64,000 nucleotides of DNA from Acanthosoma haemorrhoidale (GCA_930367205.1 OV884009.1:37829841-37893840); one strand, 5' to 3'; counted from the stretch's first letter, positions 10,799 through 25,951 are shown. The notes: generated by a model not told the origin, from the letters alone. Numbers and translations are program-made.

Positions 10799-11435
10799 AT
10801 AGTATAGTCCAGGCAACTTAGGGCAAAATGATGACGATTCGAAAAAAAAAAATGATGTAGTTCTGATTTTTGATACAGTCTTTCGGGGGAGTGTCCTATA
10901 CAACATACTAAAAGTCCTCGAGGGTTCTTATACTTAATAACACTTAATTCATGCTCATGTGGTATGTAGTAGTTACTCATATTATGCTTCTATGTTATAT
11001 GTATACAACATTTTTCATTTTACCTAGTATTGATGTATTTATTAAAAATCCTTTGCTTTGTTTAATATTAATTTTTTACTTTTTAATTAATCAATCAAAT
11101 TAATTTTTTTCTGATTTATAAATAACTTTAATAAAAATGGTGAAAATTCCTGTCTTCTAACCTCCTATCTCCTAATCCATTGACCCAATGGAAAAAAAAT
11201 AATAAATTGTTTAGTTTAATTTTGTATATAAAGTAATTTTTGCTAAAATCACTAATTTGGGAGATATTTGAGAAAAACCAAAAAAAAACTATCTTAAAAC
11301 AGGCCCGTCCTTGTTCTCACCCCCTACCCTTGAGGACGTTTAGTGTGTTGTACAGGACACTCCCCGCAATAACTGTACCAAAAATCAGAACTGCATCATT
11401 TTTTTATATTTTTCCTTTGTTGCCTGGACTAGTAT
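10799..11435. mobile_element. MITE-like inverted-repeat element (unit 2)
   Basis: Copy of the element at 1377-2013, with the same two arms and spacer. Confidence 0.65.
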
Positions 11436-12522
11436 TATACAAATAAATAATGTGGATCCTCAAGTGCTCTTATAGTTTGAAGGCTGATCTCATCAGGAGA
11501 AAAATTACATAAGTTGATTTATGACCATTATGAAGTCAATTGAACCAAATATCAAAACTTTGAATAAACTTGTTGCTTATTTACATTTCAAATTCATTTA
11601 ATAATTTCTGTTTACATAATTATAATAATTAAAACTTGTATATAAACTCTTGGTATTTAAATATCATATTATAAATTTTATTATTTCAAATTTGAATGTA
11701 ATTTTGTAATATGTATTTTAATTGGTAATCAAAGTTCATATTTATTTAACTCTTGGAGATCACTATTTAGCCCAAATTACGCAGTTAATGTTGTGATAAA
11801 ATATATTTAGTCCATTTAAAATGGATCGATGGTATGAGTACATATCAATATAATATATGTATAATTCAAGAGAGAAAGAGATATAGACCGAAAAATTATT
11901 TGTAACATGAGTCTCAAAATAATAATTAATAATATTTTCTTAACATATTTATTGTGTCATCTCTTCAGTGTCACTAATGAAATTTGTTGTTTACTTATTT
12001 AAAAATTGTAATGAAAGTATTTATTTTTTTATGTATAATAATATCACACAAAATATACCGTCCTTTAGATATTAAAAATATTCGTTGTTAGTTTTTTTCT
12101 TAAGAATGTTCCCATTGTAATCACGCTAGACCCAGTTAAATTTAATGGTAATTAGTCTATTGAATTCAATTAATCTAATTTTTGAAGGAAAACAACCTTC
12201 TGGTCAAATGTAGCGCCTCTTCTAGAAAAACCTTGTTTTCTAATTCAAATATTTAGTTCAGGATTTTATTTGGGGTTTGTTGATTTTTTTTCAAGGAACC
12301 CCTATGTTTTCATCCTTGTATCAGTCTGTATGCTCTGGTATTTTTTAGTCCCCTATTAAAGCTAGAGACATGAAATTTTACTTGGAGGTTCCATTTGACA
12401 CAGCTTGAAATGCAGCTCTGGTCAGGGTTCACTCAGCCTCAAGAGGATAAACGAGTAGAGCTCTATCTTCAATAAAAAAAGTAATGAGTCCTGGTTAGAT
12501 AACCCTACTGATTCACACTTTA

Positions 12523-12984
12523 GCATCCAACGTCTTGGTGAAATCTTTCATCCTGAGTTTTTAGGGAAGTAGTTCACATGCAGGTGTAAAAACTGAACTT
12601 TCAATGTCATGATGCAGCCTTGAGCTTTATATACAGCTAATTCAAAATGTTTTTATAGTCTGGGTCTGCTGTATTTTCCAAAAACTTCTGGATTACATCC
12701 TTGAAAGAAATACATGATCCTTCTTCAGTGTCATAATTGAATCTGAGAACAAGGGATTGGTCAAAAGTTCAAAGTATGGCAGGTCCTTTAAAAACTCTTT
12801 CTTTCAGCTTGACTTCAGACAGTTTTGGGATTTTCGAACACACTTGTTGGAAGCATTCTTCATCTTTCGACAGAGATTTTATATCCCAAGTTTCAAAAGG
12901 AACCAGCTGTGAATCTAGACCAAAGTGGAGTTCACTCCTACCTCTCCCTTTCACCATCCCTATACCCCCCACCCCTCCCCTCAA
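12523..12984 (-). pseudogene. Transposon-associated protein relic (unit 2)
   Basis: Copy of the relic at 3101-3562, with the same stops and frame changes, so it was already dead before amplification. Confidence 0.55.
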
Positions 12985-14214
12985 AACAAACCCCTAATTA
13001 CTCATACATCATATTCCAGTCTCTTTCTAAAAAACAAAAGTAAATGAGAAATCATTCTTCGATAGAAATTTCAGGGTCAGGAATACCTTACCAGATTTAC
13101 CAGAAATATCACACAAAATGATAACCAAAAAAGGAGTTTTGCAAGTGAACCAGACTTGATGGAACTTTTTGAGTATTTTTCCTCGTTTCAGCGGCCAAAA
13201 ATGTATAAGGAACTTACAAAAAATAAAATGTAGTTTTTGGTTGCAGATCTGTAGAATTAGTCAAGGAAAAAAATATGCTGGCAGCGTTGGGACTTCTCCA
13301 TTATCTAGTCAGATGGTAGGGCCCCCAACTAAACACTGGGGAGGATCCAGTCCCAGTCCTGAACCTGTCAGTTATCTTCTTTGGGTAATAATTACTAACT
13401 ACTATGCATTGTCTTCATAGGATAGGAGGAACTGAAAAAACCTAACAACTGAAAGCCGAAAAAGAGTTGTTGACGGGAATAAAGTTCCATAGATCAGTCA
13501 AGAAATAAGATAAAGCTTAAGATAGTTTTCTTTATGGCCCTACTTTATGGGATCTATTGTTATAGCATTTGGTAAAAATTTCGATTTAAGAAGGTTATGT
13601 AAGAGGGGGTTTTTGTGAAGCTGGTATGATGAAGGAAGAAATTTTTCGTGGGGGGGGGGGTTAATAAGAAGAAAACAGCTAAGCACTGCAGATTAAGAAG
13701 GATCTGTATTGTTCACGTCGTTTTAATGGGATGTATCCCCCTTGCTTATACCACTGTCCAGAAAGTATCCTTTAAAAAGGGCAAAGGGGGGGGGGAAGGG
13801 CATAATTTAAACAGTTTTCCAATTTGTACCTTTTATAATAGGTTTAATCATAGCATGATTTTAGAATTAATTATCATTTACAGTTTTATAATAGTAAAGA
13901 AACGAACAAGTGTAACAAATTTTCATAGTAACAACCAAACCGGTATTTATCGGTTCTGGTGGTGTCTCGCTACTAACGGTTAGTTTCATATTCAAGATTA
14001 ATTTTTTTATTTGATTTATTCCGTACTAATGTTTTTATCATTACATTAGTTAATTAACAGCTAAGGATTATTCCTTAAGCTGTAAAAAATAATCTGGTTC
14101 TCAAAAAGGATGTGGCAGTCGTGTATGCCGCGAAGGTTTCCTTACGTTGAGAAGGTTCCTTTGATTGTTCTCTTTCTCCCTAAGGATATTTACACGACCA
14201 TCAGACTATTTAAT

Positions 14215-16295
14215 ATGGTGTTGCTGGAGAATCATGCCGTAAGTTTATTAGCGATTAAATTTCTGTTAAATGAATAAGTTGAATAAATTGATTGAATAAA
14301 TGTTTTTAATAGTTCCTCCATCAACTGAAAAAAATGTTTGCCAAAGCAAGAACATCGACATCAATCTCTATAAAAATGAGAAGATGTAAGTTTATTTTAT
14401 TTGTTATTCATGTTTTAATGTGTTCAGGTATATAATTGTCTCTATTCTATATTGTAGACAAGAGTAGGAACTCGAGTTCACCAAAGGATGGTAGTAAAAC
14501 CCCTAAACCTCAGGAGTTTAAGTGTCTAATAAATGCTAAAGTAGGTAAAAAGAAGATATCTACAATTGTAAGTATTTGTTTATGAACTGAACATTTTAAA
14601 AGATATAATATAATCATACTGAACTTATTTCCAAGTGTGAGTTGTTTTCTTTGCCTCATATTCAAGAAAACCTTAATAACTTTAGAATAAACACTTTAAA
14701 GTTTAAAATTTACACAAGTTGCCATTGACATTAACTTGATACATTTCCCCTTCGTACATAAATGTTCCATAAGATTTCATGTACGCTCTTTATTCAACCC
14801 ATTTTATATCCATCTGAAATAAATAAAGAGCGACAGAGAGTAATTATTGTAACAATTTAAATGATAAGATTTGCTGGATTGAATCAACTAGACCAAGGCT
14901 GGTCATAGTTTATAATCAAAGAGAACTTTCTTTGAGGCAAGCATTTGTTCTATAGTGTGATCTTGCAGAACAAAAATAATTGCTTTTGGACAAAGATACT
15001 GTTACTGTCAAGGACTGTGTTCCTGATATCCTATGATCAGAACAAGTCAAAATAACCCACAGTTAGTTACCTCACTTTTCAAGTGTCAAAAGCACCGACT
15101 TGTTTAAATTTCGTTGAGTGTCAGTGTGGCTAAAAAACTTTGAAGTAACTTTTTAACTTAAGTAACTTTGGTTCATATGTTATCATATTTATGTTTGTTG
15201 GAAACAAACTCCTATAACATAGAGTTCTCTTGAGCCTTCTCCATACTAGGATTATGTTTGATAAAACTATATTCTGTTAGAAGCTGTTATGATAGGAAAA
15301 ATTTTATTTATGAATTGATATTTTACTGATAGTTTGTTTAAGGAGCTAATAAAATGATGGGAAATGGTACATGATGTGTTATCATGATAAATTATACACA
15401 ATTGAAACGCATGTCGTTTTAGCTTGAGACAAAGGTCGAAATATTGTACATTTTAACATATATTTATATAAATTTTCCAAAAATTCAGCCTTACCCTCAG
15501 CTAAATATCATCTAAAAATCACGAATGGTACCATTATGAGGCAAATTTAGGGAAACAATAGAGAATAGTAACTTAAACTCCATCACAAATTTCATGAAGA
15601 GGCAAGGCTTACACTCCTAGTGTAGGCTTCCTAAGGCTACCAACAGTGTTGAGGCACTACTAAAATGGACAGAGCTAGGTTATATAATCTCTCTAGGATT
15701 ATTTCACTATTATTTTGACCTGATTACTTAGCGGCTACTCATTTTTCTTTATAATGCACAGAGAACCCTGATCATCAGACCCATCCTACTTAAATGAGCC
15801 GCATACCAAACTTAGTTATCCATAATTAGCAGTCCGGGGAGTTAAATCACTTTGTCACGAAGACTGCAAATTATAATAATTATATGCTTTCTTCAGTAGT
15901 AAATTCCTTAAACCCTTTTTGCCGAGGACTTCATATAAAGCGCAGAACTATTATGAAACACGTCCCTCTTGTTTTAGGAGAGAGTAGCTCTTGTCTGATC
16001 TTTGCCCAAACACAAACTAACTTAGCTGACAGCTAAGTGGCTATCTTTCATCCCCATCACAATAGATCATCATTTTGTTATTTTGTCAAAAATTAATTTC
16101 TGTAATATTATATTTTCCTTAATTTTATTAATTAGTCAAAAATAATAATAATTTTTCATAATCTCTATTTATTTTTAATCTGATTTTTATTGTCAGGTGG
16201 ATCCACAACAAGATGACAAGAAATTCAAAAAAAAGTATTGTATTGTGTTAACAGAGAGGATGATTGGAATGAAACAAAAACGGAAATTTAAATGA
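14215..16295 (+). CDS. SRP14: Signal recognition particle 14 kDa protein, copy 2
   Basis: Exons are 14215-14238, 14313-14385, 14458-14567 and 16197-16295. The coding sequence matches copy 1 with no difference that I can see, and all splice sites are intact, so this copy could make the same 101-residue protein. The upstream 400 bp are also the same apart from one fewer G in a G-run and C to T at 13963. If the array is real, this is a second full dose of the gene under the same regulatory sequence. Confidence 0.9.
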
Positions 16296-16616
16296 TGTGT
16301 ATTAATTGATCACAAATAACTTGTCTTCATTTAATTTCTTATTTGTTTTAAGATGAGTCTACATTTTATTTTGATCATATTGTAAATTTATTTGTACATT
16401 GTTTTTTTATGAGAATTATTTTTTTTATTGTATTTTATAAGAAATTTTTTTTTTATGAGAATTATTTTTTTTATTTTATGAGAATTATTTTCCAAAAAAA
16501 ATGTGAACCAAGCCAGGATAAGGCCATGTTTACTACCTTTAGATTGTGTTAGTTGTTTATTTAGATTTCCCGTTCAGTTGAATAAAAATGTTTTATTTAT
16601 ATTTGTTTTTGTAAAG

Positions 16617-16761
16617 TCCTTTATTTTTAAAATTACAATTTGTTTATCCAGCATTAATAATTGTAATTTAAATGCTCATTCATACCTTATACCTAATATC
16701 AATCACTCAATATATACAGTTCACACTCATACAATATATAGGCATAAAATGTTCCCATACA
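16617..16761 (-). mobile_element. LINE family A 3' end, antisense (unit 2)
   Basis: Copy of 7196-7340. Confidence 0.5.
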
Positions 16762-17890
16762 AAATCAATATATTTAAAATCTGAATACTGCGATTTTAAA
16801 TAAATTTAAGAATTATTAGCGAAACAGAAAAATTACTACTCCTTTAGGTGTCTGTCTAGATACTCTACTCTACTATTTGAATTATCTTTTGATCTCCCGG
16901 GAGTACTGCTATCTCTCCTTCCTGTAGTGTGCCTTGTTAGCTCTGAAGACATTCTAATTATCCAGACAATTGAAAAGTTTTCTATATAGACAATTTTAGA
17001 CTAAAACTCAATAAACCAGCATTCTTCTTTCTCATTCTCCCTCTCTAAGTCATGCCAATTATGGATGTACTCTTTCCTTAGCCTCTAAGATTCCATTTTA
17101 TGTTTTCCTCACATGGTCTTTAATGCCTCCCTCTTTTCTTCCATATGTTTACTTTCCACAATTTTATAGTGGTGTCGCTATTCCTATCTTTTGTTGTTGG
17201 TACCCTTGCATTAGTCGGAATTGTTCTCTATCCAACATTGAACCTATGCCTCAGACTTGTATCAGAAGAAAGATGGATATCGAGTGATTTTTTTTCTTTA
17301 GGGGAACCACTTCCTGAAGATAGAGAAGTACTTCCTATGTATGATATTTCTATGACCACTGTGTCAAGAATTTTGTATTTAATTTTAATATTTATTATAC
17401 TTAATTGATTCATTTAACCTTGATACTTCTGACAGTGAATTTTGAGGAAATTTATCTGACTCTACTTTGTAACCAATGGAATGAGAAAAGAGCCAGTATA
17501 ATATTATCCTAAGTCTCAATAAAAATCTTCTAACAGCAACAAGATGAAAAAATAAAACTTATAGGAGCTAAAGCTCTACAGAAACTATTACCTTGTAAAA
17601 AAAAAAAAAAGGCATTGTGTAGTTGTGAATCAAAGGAGCATGTTAGGTATTTATTCATTAATCTACTTACACAAGCACAATATGGAAAAGAGTTAGAGCT
17701 GGTATCACCTGTTCTTGTTACTTGAAAGTAACAGGAAATCAGGAGTCTGATCTATTCAACTATACTTCAACCTACCTGGTCCTTTGGTATAGATGTCCAG
17801 GTGAGTGCTAAGTTCTCCAATATTCTTCCAGCGATAGGACATCCTCCACCAGATAGCCAATGGGCCGTTCCATATCAATAACCATACCTT

Positions 17891-19628
17891 AACCTATGGG
17901 TGGCCGGCCAACTCACCCAGGATTTTTTTTTTAAATTTATCTGATCAACACATAGGCCCACGTGTGATTCGGTAAATGTACAGGAAAATTGGCAAATGCT
18001 AAAGTGGCAGTGCACCTCTAATGACAAAACGTACAAGATGTATTGAAAACCCCCCACTAAGTTAACGCTTGAAAACTGTGAAGATTGCATCCCTCTTTTA
18101 ACGCGCATTTATTTGTTTTGTTTTTTCTAGAATATGTTATAGTACTGGTTGTTTCAGTCTTGAGATCAGATTCCATTAAAAAAAAAAAAAAAGAAAAATA
18201 GCGTTATCCAGGCAGCAATTAATATTCAAAAAACAAAGTAATGAGTTTTCTTTAATAATAAGAGCTTCTTATGAAATCTCCTTGCTCCTGGCACATGAAA
18301 AATGAAAACATACGGAGATGGATAGCAAGTTATCAAACCCAGCTCAAAAATATTTGTAAAATCAGACAAACCATTTGAAAATTTCAAAATATCGTGATGC
18401 GCTGGATTGATGAGATGGAAGAATTTCGCTGGTAATTTTTCTTTGGCTTTGGACAAAAGTTACAACTACAAATCGTCTGCTCAGATGTTTGGTTATGTTC
18501 TTATCACCAACGAGACTCTTGAAACACCCCTTGACCTCCGTCAACTACGAATAACGACTATAGGAGAAGATGTGTTCGAAGAACTAAAAATCTCTGTTGT
18601 AGGATAAAACTTGGACTGGCCAAAATTAAATGGCTTTTACTGTGATAGGGCTCCTGTCATGGTAGGTAACAACAAGGGTTCTATTGCACTATTTGAAAAG
18701 ACCTCTTCTAAAATATCATGGCATTATTCACCACGAAGGATTGTTTTGTGCAAAGGAACTGCAATTATATTCTGTCCAAAAACTAGTGGTCGACTGTATA
18801 GATAAAAGATGGGCTCGTGACCTCAATCGCAGGAAATCCCGGAAAATGTTGGAAAAAGACTTTGAAGAACATGGGGAACTAATTCCCTATTACGATGTTC
18901 GTTGGCTCTCAAGAGGAAAGGTTCTGGAAACTACGCAGTGATGTCACAACTTATCTAAAAGAAAATGAAGAACTTCATCACATCTTTCCCCTCCTTGAAT
19001 ACAATGAATGGCTTTGGGATCTCGCTTTCCTCTGTTAGATGACTGCTTGTCGAACTACATACCTAAAGTTGATGAATACTCGATTGGAAGGTTAATCGAA
19101 TTATTTACCAATAGTTCTGAAATCTTGCATTGTTCGAGGCAAGGCTGAAAAGCGACTGTCTCATTTCCCTTGCATGCACAATGGTTAACACGCTGGTCAA
19201 ACTGTAGCGGATCCTGACTATGAAAAATCAAAAATTGATCTCTTCTTCCATCCTTCAAGAACACCAAAATATGCTGAGATTATGACTAAAAATGAATCAC
19301 CGGATTATCTGGAGGTTTGGAAGTTCCTAAAAAACGAAGAGCTCCCTTTGTTGCGCGATTTCGCTCTCCTATCTATAAGCTTGTAGTTTTTTAATAACAT
19401 ATCGATGCGAGCAATCGTTCTCTAAGATGAAATTTATATAAGATTACAACATTAACCGACTCTCATTTGATCAAAATACTTTGGCATCGACAGCGGAGTC
19501 TTCCAACAATGAATAGTTGATAAATACTAAACACTTTTAATATAAGTATGTGTGTGGGGGGGGGGGTTGGCCTGCCCGAGTTAGTGAAACTATGAATTGG
19601 ACCGAAAAAGATTGGCCACCCCCTCCCC
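17891..19628 (+). mobile_element. Dead hAT DNA transposon (unit 2)
   Basis: Copy of 8470-10208 with the same disabling stops. It is flanked by CATACCTT (17883) and TATACCTT (19629). Confidence 0.75.
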
Positions 19629-20132
19629 TATACCTTTTGAATGTCTCTCGCTTTGGGCTCGTCAACTATTTTTTTTTTTTACTGTAACTGCCGAATATGA
19701 AATTTTAGAGATTTTAAGACATTGAAATCGATGATTTTCCATAGCCAAAGAGACCTGGGAAATTTTTGAGTTAGAAGGTGATTTTCTTTGTGGGAATAAT
19801 TCAGCGATCTAGAAGGAGTCTTCAGTGTAGACTCTCTACAGCTGGTCTTCACCAATACTTCATTTTCTTGGTCAGCCTCCACTGGCTCGTATCCGGTGAT
19901 GCGGATTGATAATTTATGCAAATTATGTGCTACATTTATGTATATATATAAATTTATTTTTTCATATATTTATTTGCATTGTTTTGTATGATTATTACAA
20001 ACAACATTATTAAGTACTGATCAATCATATATCAATAGTCTATATTTTATACCAACTGTTTTAAAAATGGTAATATATTTTTTTACAAGCATAATTGAAA
20101 ATGAAATGTACTAGATCTAGATCTTTGCTAAC

Positions 20133-20769
20133 ATAGTATAGTCCAGGCAACTTAGGGCAAAATGATGACGATTCGAAAAAAAAAAATGATGTAGTTCTGA
20201 TTTTTGATACAGTCTTTCGGGGGAGTGTCCTATACAACATACTAAAAGTCCTCGAGGGTTCTTATACTTAATAACACTTAATTCATGCTCATGTGGTATG
20301 TAGTAGTTACTCATATTATGCTTCTATGTTATATGTATACAACATTTTTCATTTTACCTAGTATTGATGTATTTATTAAAAATCCTTTGCTTTGTTTAAT
20401 ATTAATTTTTTACTTTTTAATTAATCAATCAAATTAATTTTTTTCTGATTTATAAATAACTTTAATAAAAATGGTGAAAATTCCTGTCTTCTAACCTCCT
20501 ATCTCCTAATCCATTGACCCAATGGAAAAAAAATAATAAATTGTTTAGTTTAATTTTGTATATAAAGTAATTTTTGCTAAAATCACTAATTTGGGAGATA
20601 TTTGAGAAAAACCAAAAAAAAACTATCTTAAAACAGGCCCGTCCTTGTTCTCACCCCCTACCCTTGAGGACGTTTAGTGTGTTGTACAGGACACTCCCCG
20701 CAATAACTGTACCAAAAATCAGAACTGCATCATTTTTTTATATTTTTCCTTTGTTGCCTGGACTGGTAT
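20133..20769. mobile_element. MITE-like inverted-repeat element (unit 3)
   Basis: Copy of the element at 1377-2013. Confidence 0.65.
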
Positions 20770-21856
20770 TATACAAATAAATAATGTGGATCCTCAAGTG
20801 CTCTTATAGTTTGAAGGCTGATCTCATCAGGAGAAAAATTACATAAGTTGATTTATGACCATTATGAAGTCAATTGAACCAAATATCAAAACTTTGAATA
20901 AACTTGTTGCTTATTTACATTTCAAATTCATTTAATAATTTCTGTTTACATAATTATAATAATTAAAACTTGTATATAAACTCTTGGTATTTAAATATCA
21001 TATTATAAATTTTATTATTTCAAATTTGAATGTAATTTTGTAATATGTATTTTAATTGGTAATCAAAGTTCATATTTATTTAACTCTTGGAGATCACTAT
21101 TTAGCCCAAATTACGCAGTTAATGTTGTGATAAAATATATTTAGTCCATTTAAAATGGATCGATGGTATGAGTACATATCAATATAATATATGTATAATT
21201 CAAGAGAGAAAGAGATATAGACCGAAAAATTATTTGTAACATGAGTCTCAAAATAATAATTAATAATATTTTCTTAACATATTTATTGTGTCATCTCTTC
21301 AGTGTCACTAATGAAATTTGTTGTTTACTTATTTAAAAATTGTAATGAAAGTATTTATTTTTTTATGTATAATAATATCACACAAAATATACCGTCCTTT
21401 AGATATTAAAAATATTCGTTGTTAGTTTTTTTCTTAAGAATGTTCCCATTGTAATCACGCTAGACCCAGTTAAATTTAATGGTAATTAGTCTATTGAATT
21501 CAATTAATCTAATTTTTGAAGGAAAACAACCTTCTGGTCAAATGTAGCGCCTCTTCTAGAAAAACCTTGTTTTCTAATTCAAATATTTAGTTCAGGATTT
21601 TATTTGGGGTTTGTTGATTTTTTTTCAAGGAACCCCTATGTTTTCATCCTTGTATCAGTCTGTATGCTCTGGTATTTTTTAGTCCCCTATTAAAGCTAGA
21701 GACATGAAATTTTACTTGGAGGTTCCATTTGACACAGCTTGAAATGCAGCTCTGGTCAGGGTTCACTCAGCCTCAAGAGGATAAACGAGTAGAGCTCTAT
21801 CTTCAATAAAAAAAGTAATGAGTCCTGGTTAGATAACCCTACTGATTCACACTTTA

Positions 21857-22318
21857 GCATCCAACGTCTTGGTGAAATCTTTCATCCTGAGTTTTTAGGG
21901 AAGTAGTTCACATGCAGGTGTAAAAACTGAACTTTCAATGTCATGATGCAGCCTTGAGCTTTATATACAGCTAATTCAAAATGTTTTTATAGTCTGGGTC
22001 TGCTGTATTTTCCAAAAACTTCTGGATTACATCCTTGAAAGAAATACATGATCCTTCTTCAGTGTCATAATTGAATCTGAGAACAAGGGATTGGTCAAAA
22101 GTTCAAAGTATGGCAGGTCCTTTAAAAACTCTTTCTTTCAGCTTGACTTCAGACAGTTTTGGGATTTTCGAACACACTTGTTGGAAGCATTCTTCATCTT
22201 TCGACAGAGATTTTATATCCCAAGTTTCAAAAGGAACCAGCTGTGAATCTAGACCAAAGTGGAGTTCACTCCTACCTCTCCCTTTCACCATCCCTATACC
22301 CCCCACCCCTCCCCTCAA
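21857..22318 (-). pseudogene. Transposon-associated protein relic (unit 3)
   Basis: Copy of the relic at 3101-3562 with the same lesions. Confidence 0.55.
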
Positions 22319-23549
22319 AACAAACCCCTAATTACTCATACATCATATTCCAGTCTCTTTCTAAAAAACAAAAGTAAATGAGAAATCATTCTTCGATAGA
22401 AATTTCAGGGTCAGGAATACCTTACCAGATTTACCAGAAATATCACACAAAATGATAACCAAAAAAGGAGTTTTGCAAGTGAACCAGACTTGATGGAACT
22501 TTTTGAGTATTTTTCCTCGTTTCAGCGGCCAAAAATGTATAAGGAACTTACAAAAAATAAAATGTAGTTTTTGGTTGCAGATCTGTAGAATTAGTCAAGG
22601 AAAAAAATATGCTGGCAGCGTTGGGACTTCTCCATTATCTAGTCAGATGGTAGGGCCCCCAACTAAACACTGGGGAGGATCCAGTCCCAGTCCTGAACCT
22701 GTCAGTTATCTTCTTTGGGTAATAATTACTAACTACTATGCATTGTCTTCATAGGATAGGAGGAACTGAAAAAACCTAACAACTGAAAGCCGAAAAAGAG
22801 TTGTTGACGGGAATAAAGTTCCATAGATCAGTCAAGAAATAAGATAAAGCTTAAGATAGTTTTCTTTATGGCCCTACTTTATGGGATCTATTGTTATAGC
22901 ATTTGGTAAAAATTTCGATTTAAGAAGGTTATGTAAGAGGGGGTTTTTGTGAAGCTGGTATGATGAAGGAAGAAATTTTTCGTGGGGGGGGGGGGTTAAT
23001 AAGAAGAAAACAGCTAAGCACTGCAGATTAAGAAGGATCTGTATTGTTCACGTCGTTTTAATGGGATGTATCCCCCTTGCTTATACCACTGTCCAGAAAG
23101 TATCCTTTAAAAAGGGCAAAGGGGGGGGGGAAGGGCATAATTTAAACAGTTTTCCAATTTGTACCTTTTATAATAGGTTTAATCATAGCATGATTTTAGA
23201 ATTAATTATCATTTACAGTTTTATAATAGTAAAGAAACGAACAAGTGTAACAAATTTTCATAGTAACAACCAAACCGGTATTTATCGGTTCTGGTGGCGT
23301 CTCGCTACTAACGGTTAGTTTCATATTCAAGATTAATTTTTTTATTTGATTTATTCCGTACTAATGTTTTTATCATTACATTAGTTAATTAACAGCTAAG
23401 GATTATTCCTTAAGCTGTAAAAAATAATCTGGTTCTCAAAAAGGATGTGGCAGTCGTGTATGCCGCGAAGGTTTCCTTACGTTGAGAAGGTTCCTTTGAT
23501 TGTTCTCTTTCTCCCTAAGGATATTTACACGACCATCAGACTATTTAAT

Positions 23550-25630
23550 ATGGTGTTGCTGGAGAATCATGCCGTAAGTTTATTAGCGATTAAATTTCTG
23601 TTAAATGAATAAGTTGAATAAATTGATTGAATAAATGTTTTTAATAGTTCCTCCATCAACTGAAAAAAATGTTTGCCAAAGCAAGAACATCGACATCAAT
23701 CTCTATAAAAATGAGAAGATGTAAGTTTATTTTATTTGTTATTCATGTTTTAATGTGTTCAGGTATATAATTGTCTCTATTCTATATTGTAGACAAGAGT
23801 AGGAACTCGAGTTCACCAAAGGATGGTAGTAAAACCCCTAAACCTCAGGAGTTTAAGTGTCTAATAAATGCTAAAGTAGGTAAAAAGAAGATATCTACAA
23901 TTGTAAGTATTTGTTTATGAACTGAACATTTTAAAAGATATAATATAATCATACTGAACTTATTTCCAAGTGTGAGTTGTTTTCTTTGCCTCATATTCAA
24001 GAAAACCTTAATAACTTTAGAATAAACACTTTAAAGTTTAAAATTTACACAAGTTGCCATTGACATTAACTTGATACATTTCCCCTTCGTACATAAATGT
24101 TCCATAAGATTTCATGTACGCTCTTTATTCAACCCATTTTATATCCATCTGAAATAAATAAAGAGCGACAGAGAGTAATTATTGTAACAATTTAAATGAT
24201 AAGATTTGCTGGATTGAATCAACTAGACCAAGGCTGGTCATAGTTTATAATCAAAGAGAACTTTCTTTGAGGCAAGCATTTGTTCTATAGTGTGATCTTG
24301 CAGAACAAAAATAATTGCTTTTGGACAAAGATACTGTTACTGTCAAGGACTGTGTTCCTGATATCCTATGATCAGAACAAGTCAAAATAACCCACAGTTA
24401 GTTACCTCACTTTTCAAGTGTCAAAAGCACCGACTTGTTTAAATTTCGTTGAGTGTCAGTGTGGCTAAAAAACTTTGAAGTAACTTTTTAACTTAAGTAA
24501 CTTTGGTTCATATGTTATCATATTTATGTTTGTTGGAAACAAACTCCTATAACATAGAGTTCTCTTGAGCCTTCTCCATACTAGGATTATGTTTGATAAA
24601 ACTATATTCTGTTAGAAGCTGTTATGATAGGAAAAATTTTATTTATGAATTGATATTTTACTGATAGTTTGTTTAAGGAGCTAATAAAATGATGGGAAAT
24701 GGTACATGATGTGTTATCATGATAAATTATACACAATTGAAACGCATGTCGTTTTAGCTTGAGACAAAGGTCGAAATATTGTACATTTTAACATATATTT
24801 ATATAAATTTTCCAAAAATTCAGCCTTACCCTCAGCTAAATATCATCTAAAAATCACGAATGGTACCATTATGAGGCAAATTTAGGGAAACAATAGAGAA
24901 TAGTAACTTAAACTCCATCACAAATTTCATGAAGAGGCAAGGCTTACACTCCTAGTGTAGGCTTCCTAAGGCTACCAACAGTGTTGAGGCACTACTAAAA
25001 TGGACAGAGCTAGGTTATATAATCTCTCTAGGATTATTTCACTATTATTTTGACCTGATTACTTAGCGGCTACTCATTTTTCTTTATAATGCACAGAGAA
25101 CCCTGATCATCAGACCCATCCTACTTAAATGAGCCGCATACCAAACTTAGTTATCCATAATTAGCAGTCCGGGGAGTTAAATCACTTTGTCACGAAGACT
25201 GCAAATTATAATAATTATATGCTTTCTTCAGTAGTAAATTCCTTAAACCCTTTTTGCCGAGGACTTCATATAAAGCGCAGAACTATTATGAAACACGTCC
25301 CTCTTGTTTTAGGAGAGAGTAGCTCTTGTCTGATCTTTGCCCAAACACAAACTAACTTAGCTGACAGCTAAGTGGCTATCTTTCATCCCCATCACAATAG
25401 ATCATCATTTTGTTATTTTGTCAAAAATTAATTTCTGTAATATTATATTTTCCTTAATTTTATTAATTAGTCAAAAATAATAATAATTTTTCATAATCTC
25501 TATTTATTTTTAATCTGATTTTTATTGTCAGGTGGATCCACAACAAGATGACAAGAAATTCAAAAAAAAGTATTGTATTGTGTTAACAGAGAGGATGATT
25601 GGAATGAAACAAAAACGGAAATTTAAATGA
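23550..25630 (+). CDS. SRP14: Signal recognition particle 14 kDa protein, copy 3
   Basis: Exons are 23550-23573, 23648-23720, 23793-23902 and 25532-25630. Coding sequence and splice sites match copies 1 and 2. At the variant sites distinguishing unit 2, this copy's surroundings agree with unit 1, so units 1 and 3 are the closer pair. This is the last intact SRP14 in the array, because unit 4 lost the gene. Confidence 0.9.
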
Positions 25631-25951
25631 TGTGTATTAATTGATCACAAATAACTTGTCTTCATTTAATTTCTTATTTGTTTTAAGATGAGTCTACATT
25701 TTATTTTGATCATATTGTAAATTTATTTGTACATTGTTTTTTTATGAGAATTATTTTTTTTATTGTATTTTATAAGAAATTTTTTTTTTATGAGAATTAT
25801 TTTTTTTATTTTATGAGAATTATTTTCCAAAAAAAATGTGAACCAAGCCAGGATAAGGCCATGTTTACTACCTTTAGATTGTGTTAGTTGTTTATTTAGA
25901 TTTCCCGTTCAGTTGAATAAAAATGTTTTATTTATATTTGTTTTTGTAAAG

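Larger units (their letters stand above)
10499..19910 (+). repeat. Tandem amplicon, unit 2
   Basis: Same order of contents as unit 1. Substitutions seen only here include 11431 (A), 13963 (T), 18011 (T) and 18031 (G). The unit opens with the headless exon relic (10499-10563). It ends at 19904 in GATGCGG, followed by six bases (ATTGAT) found in neither parent sequence. Confidence 0.95.
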
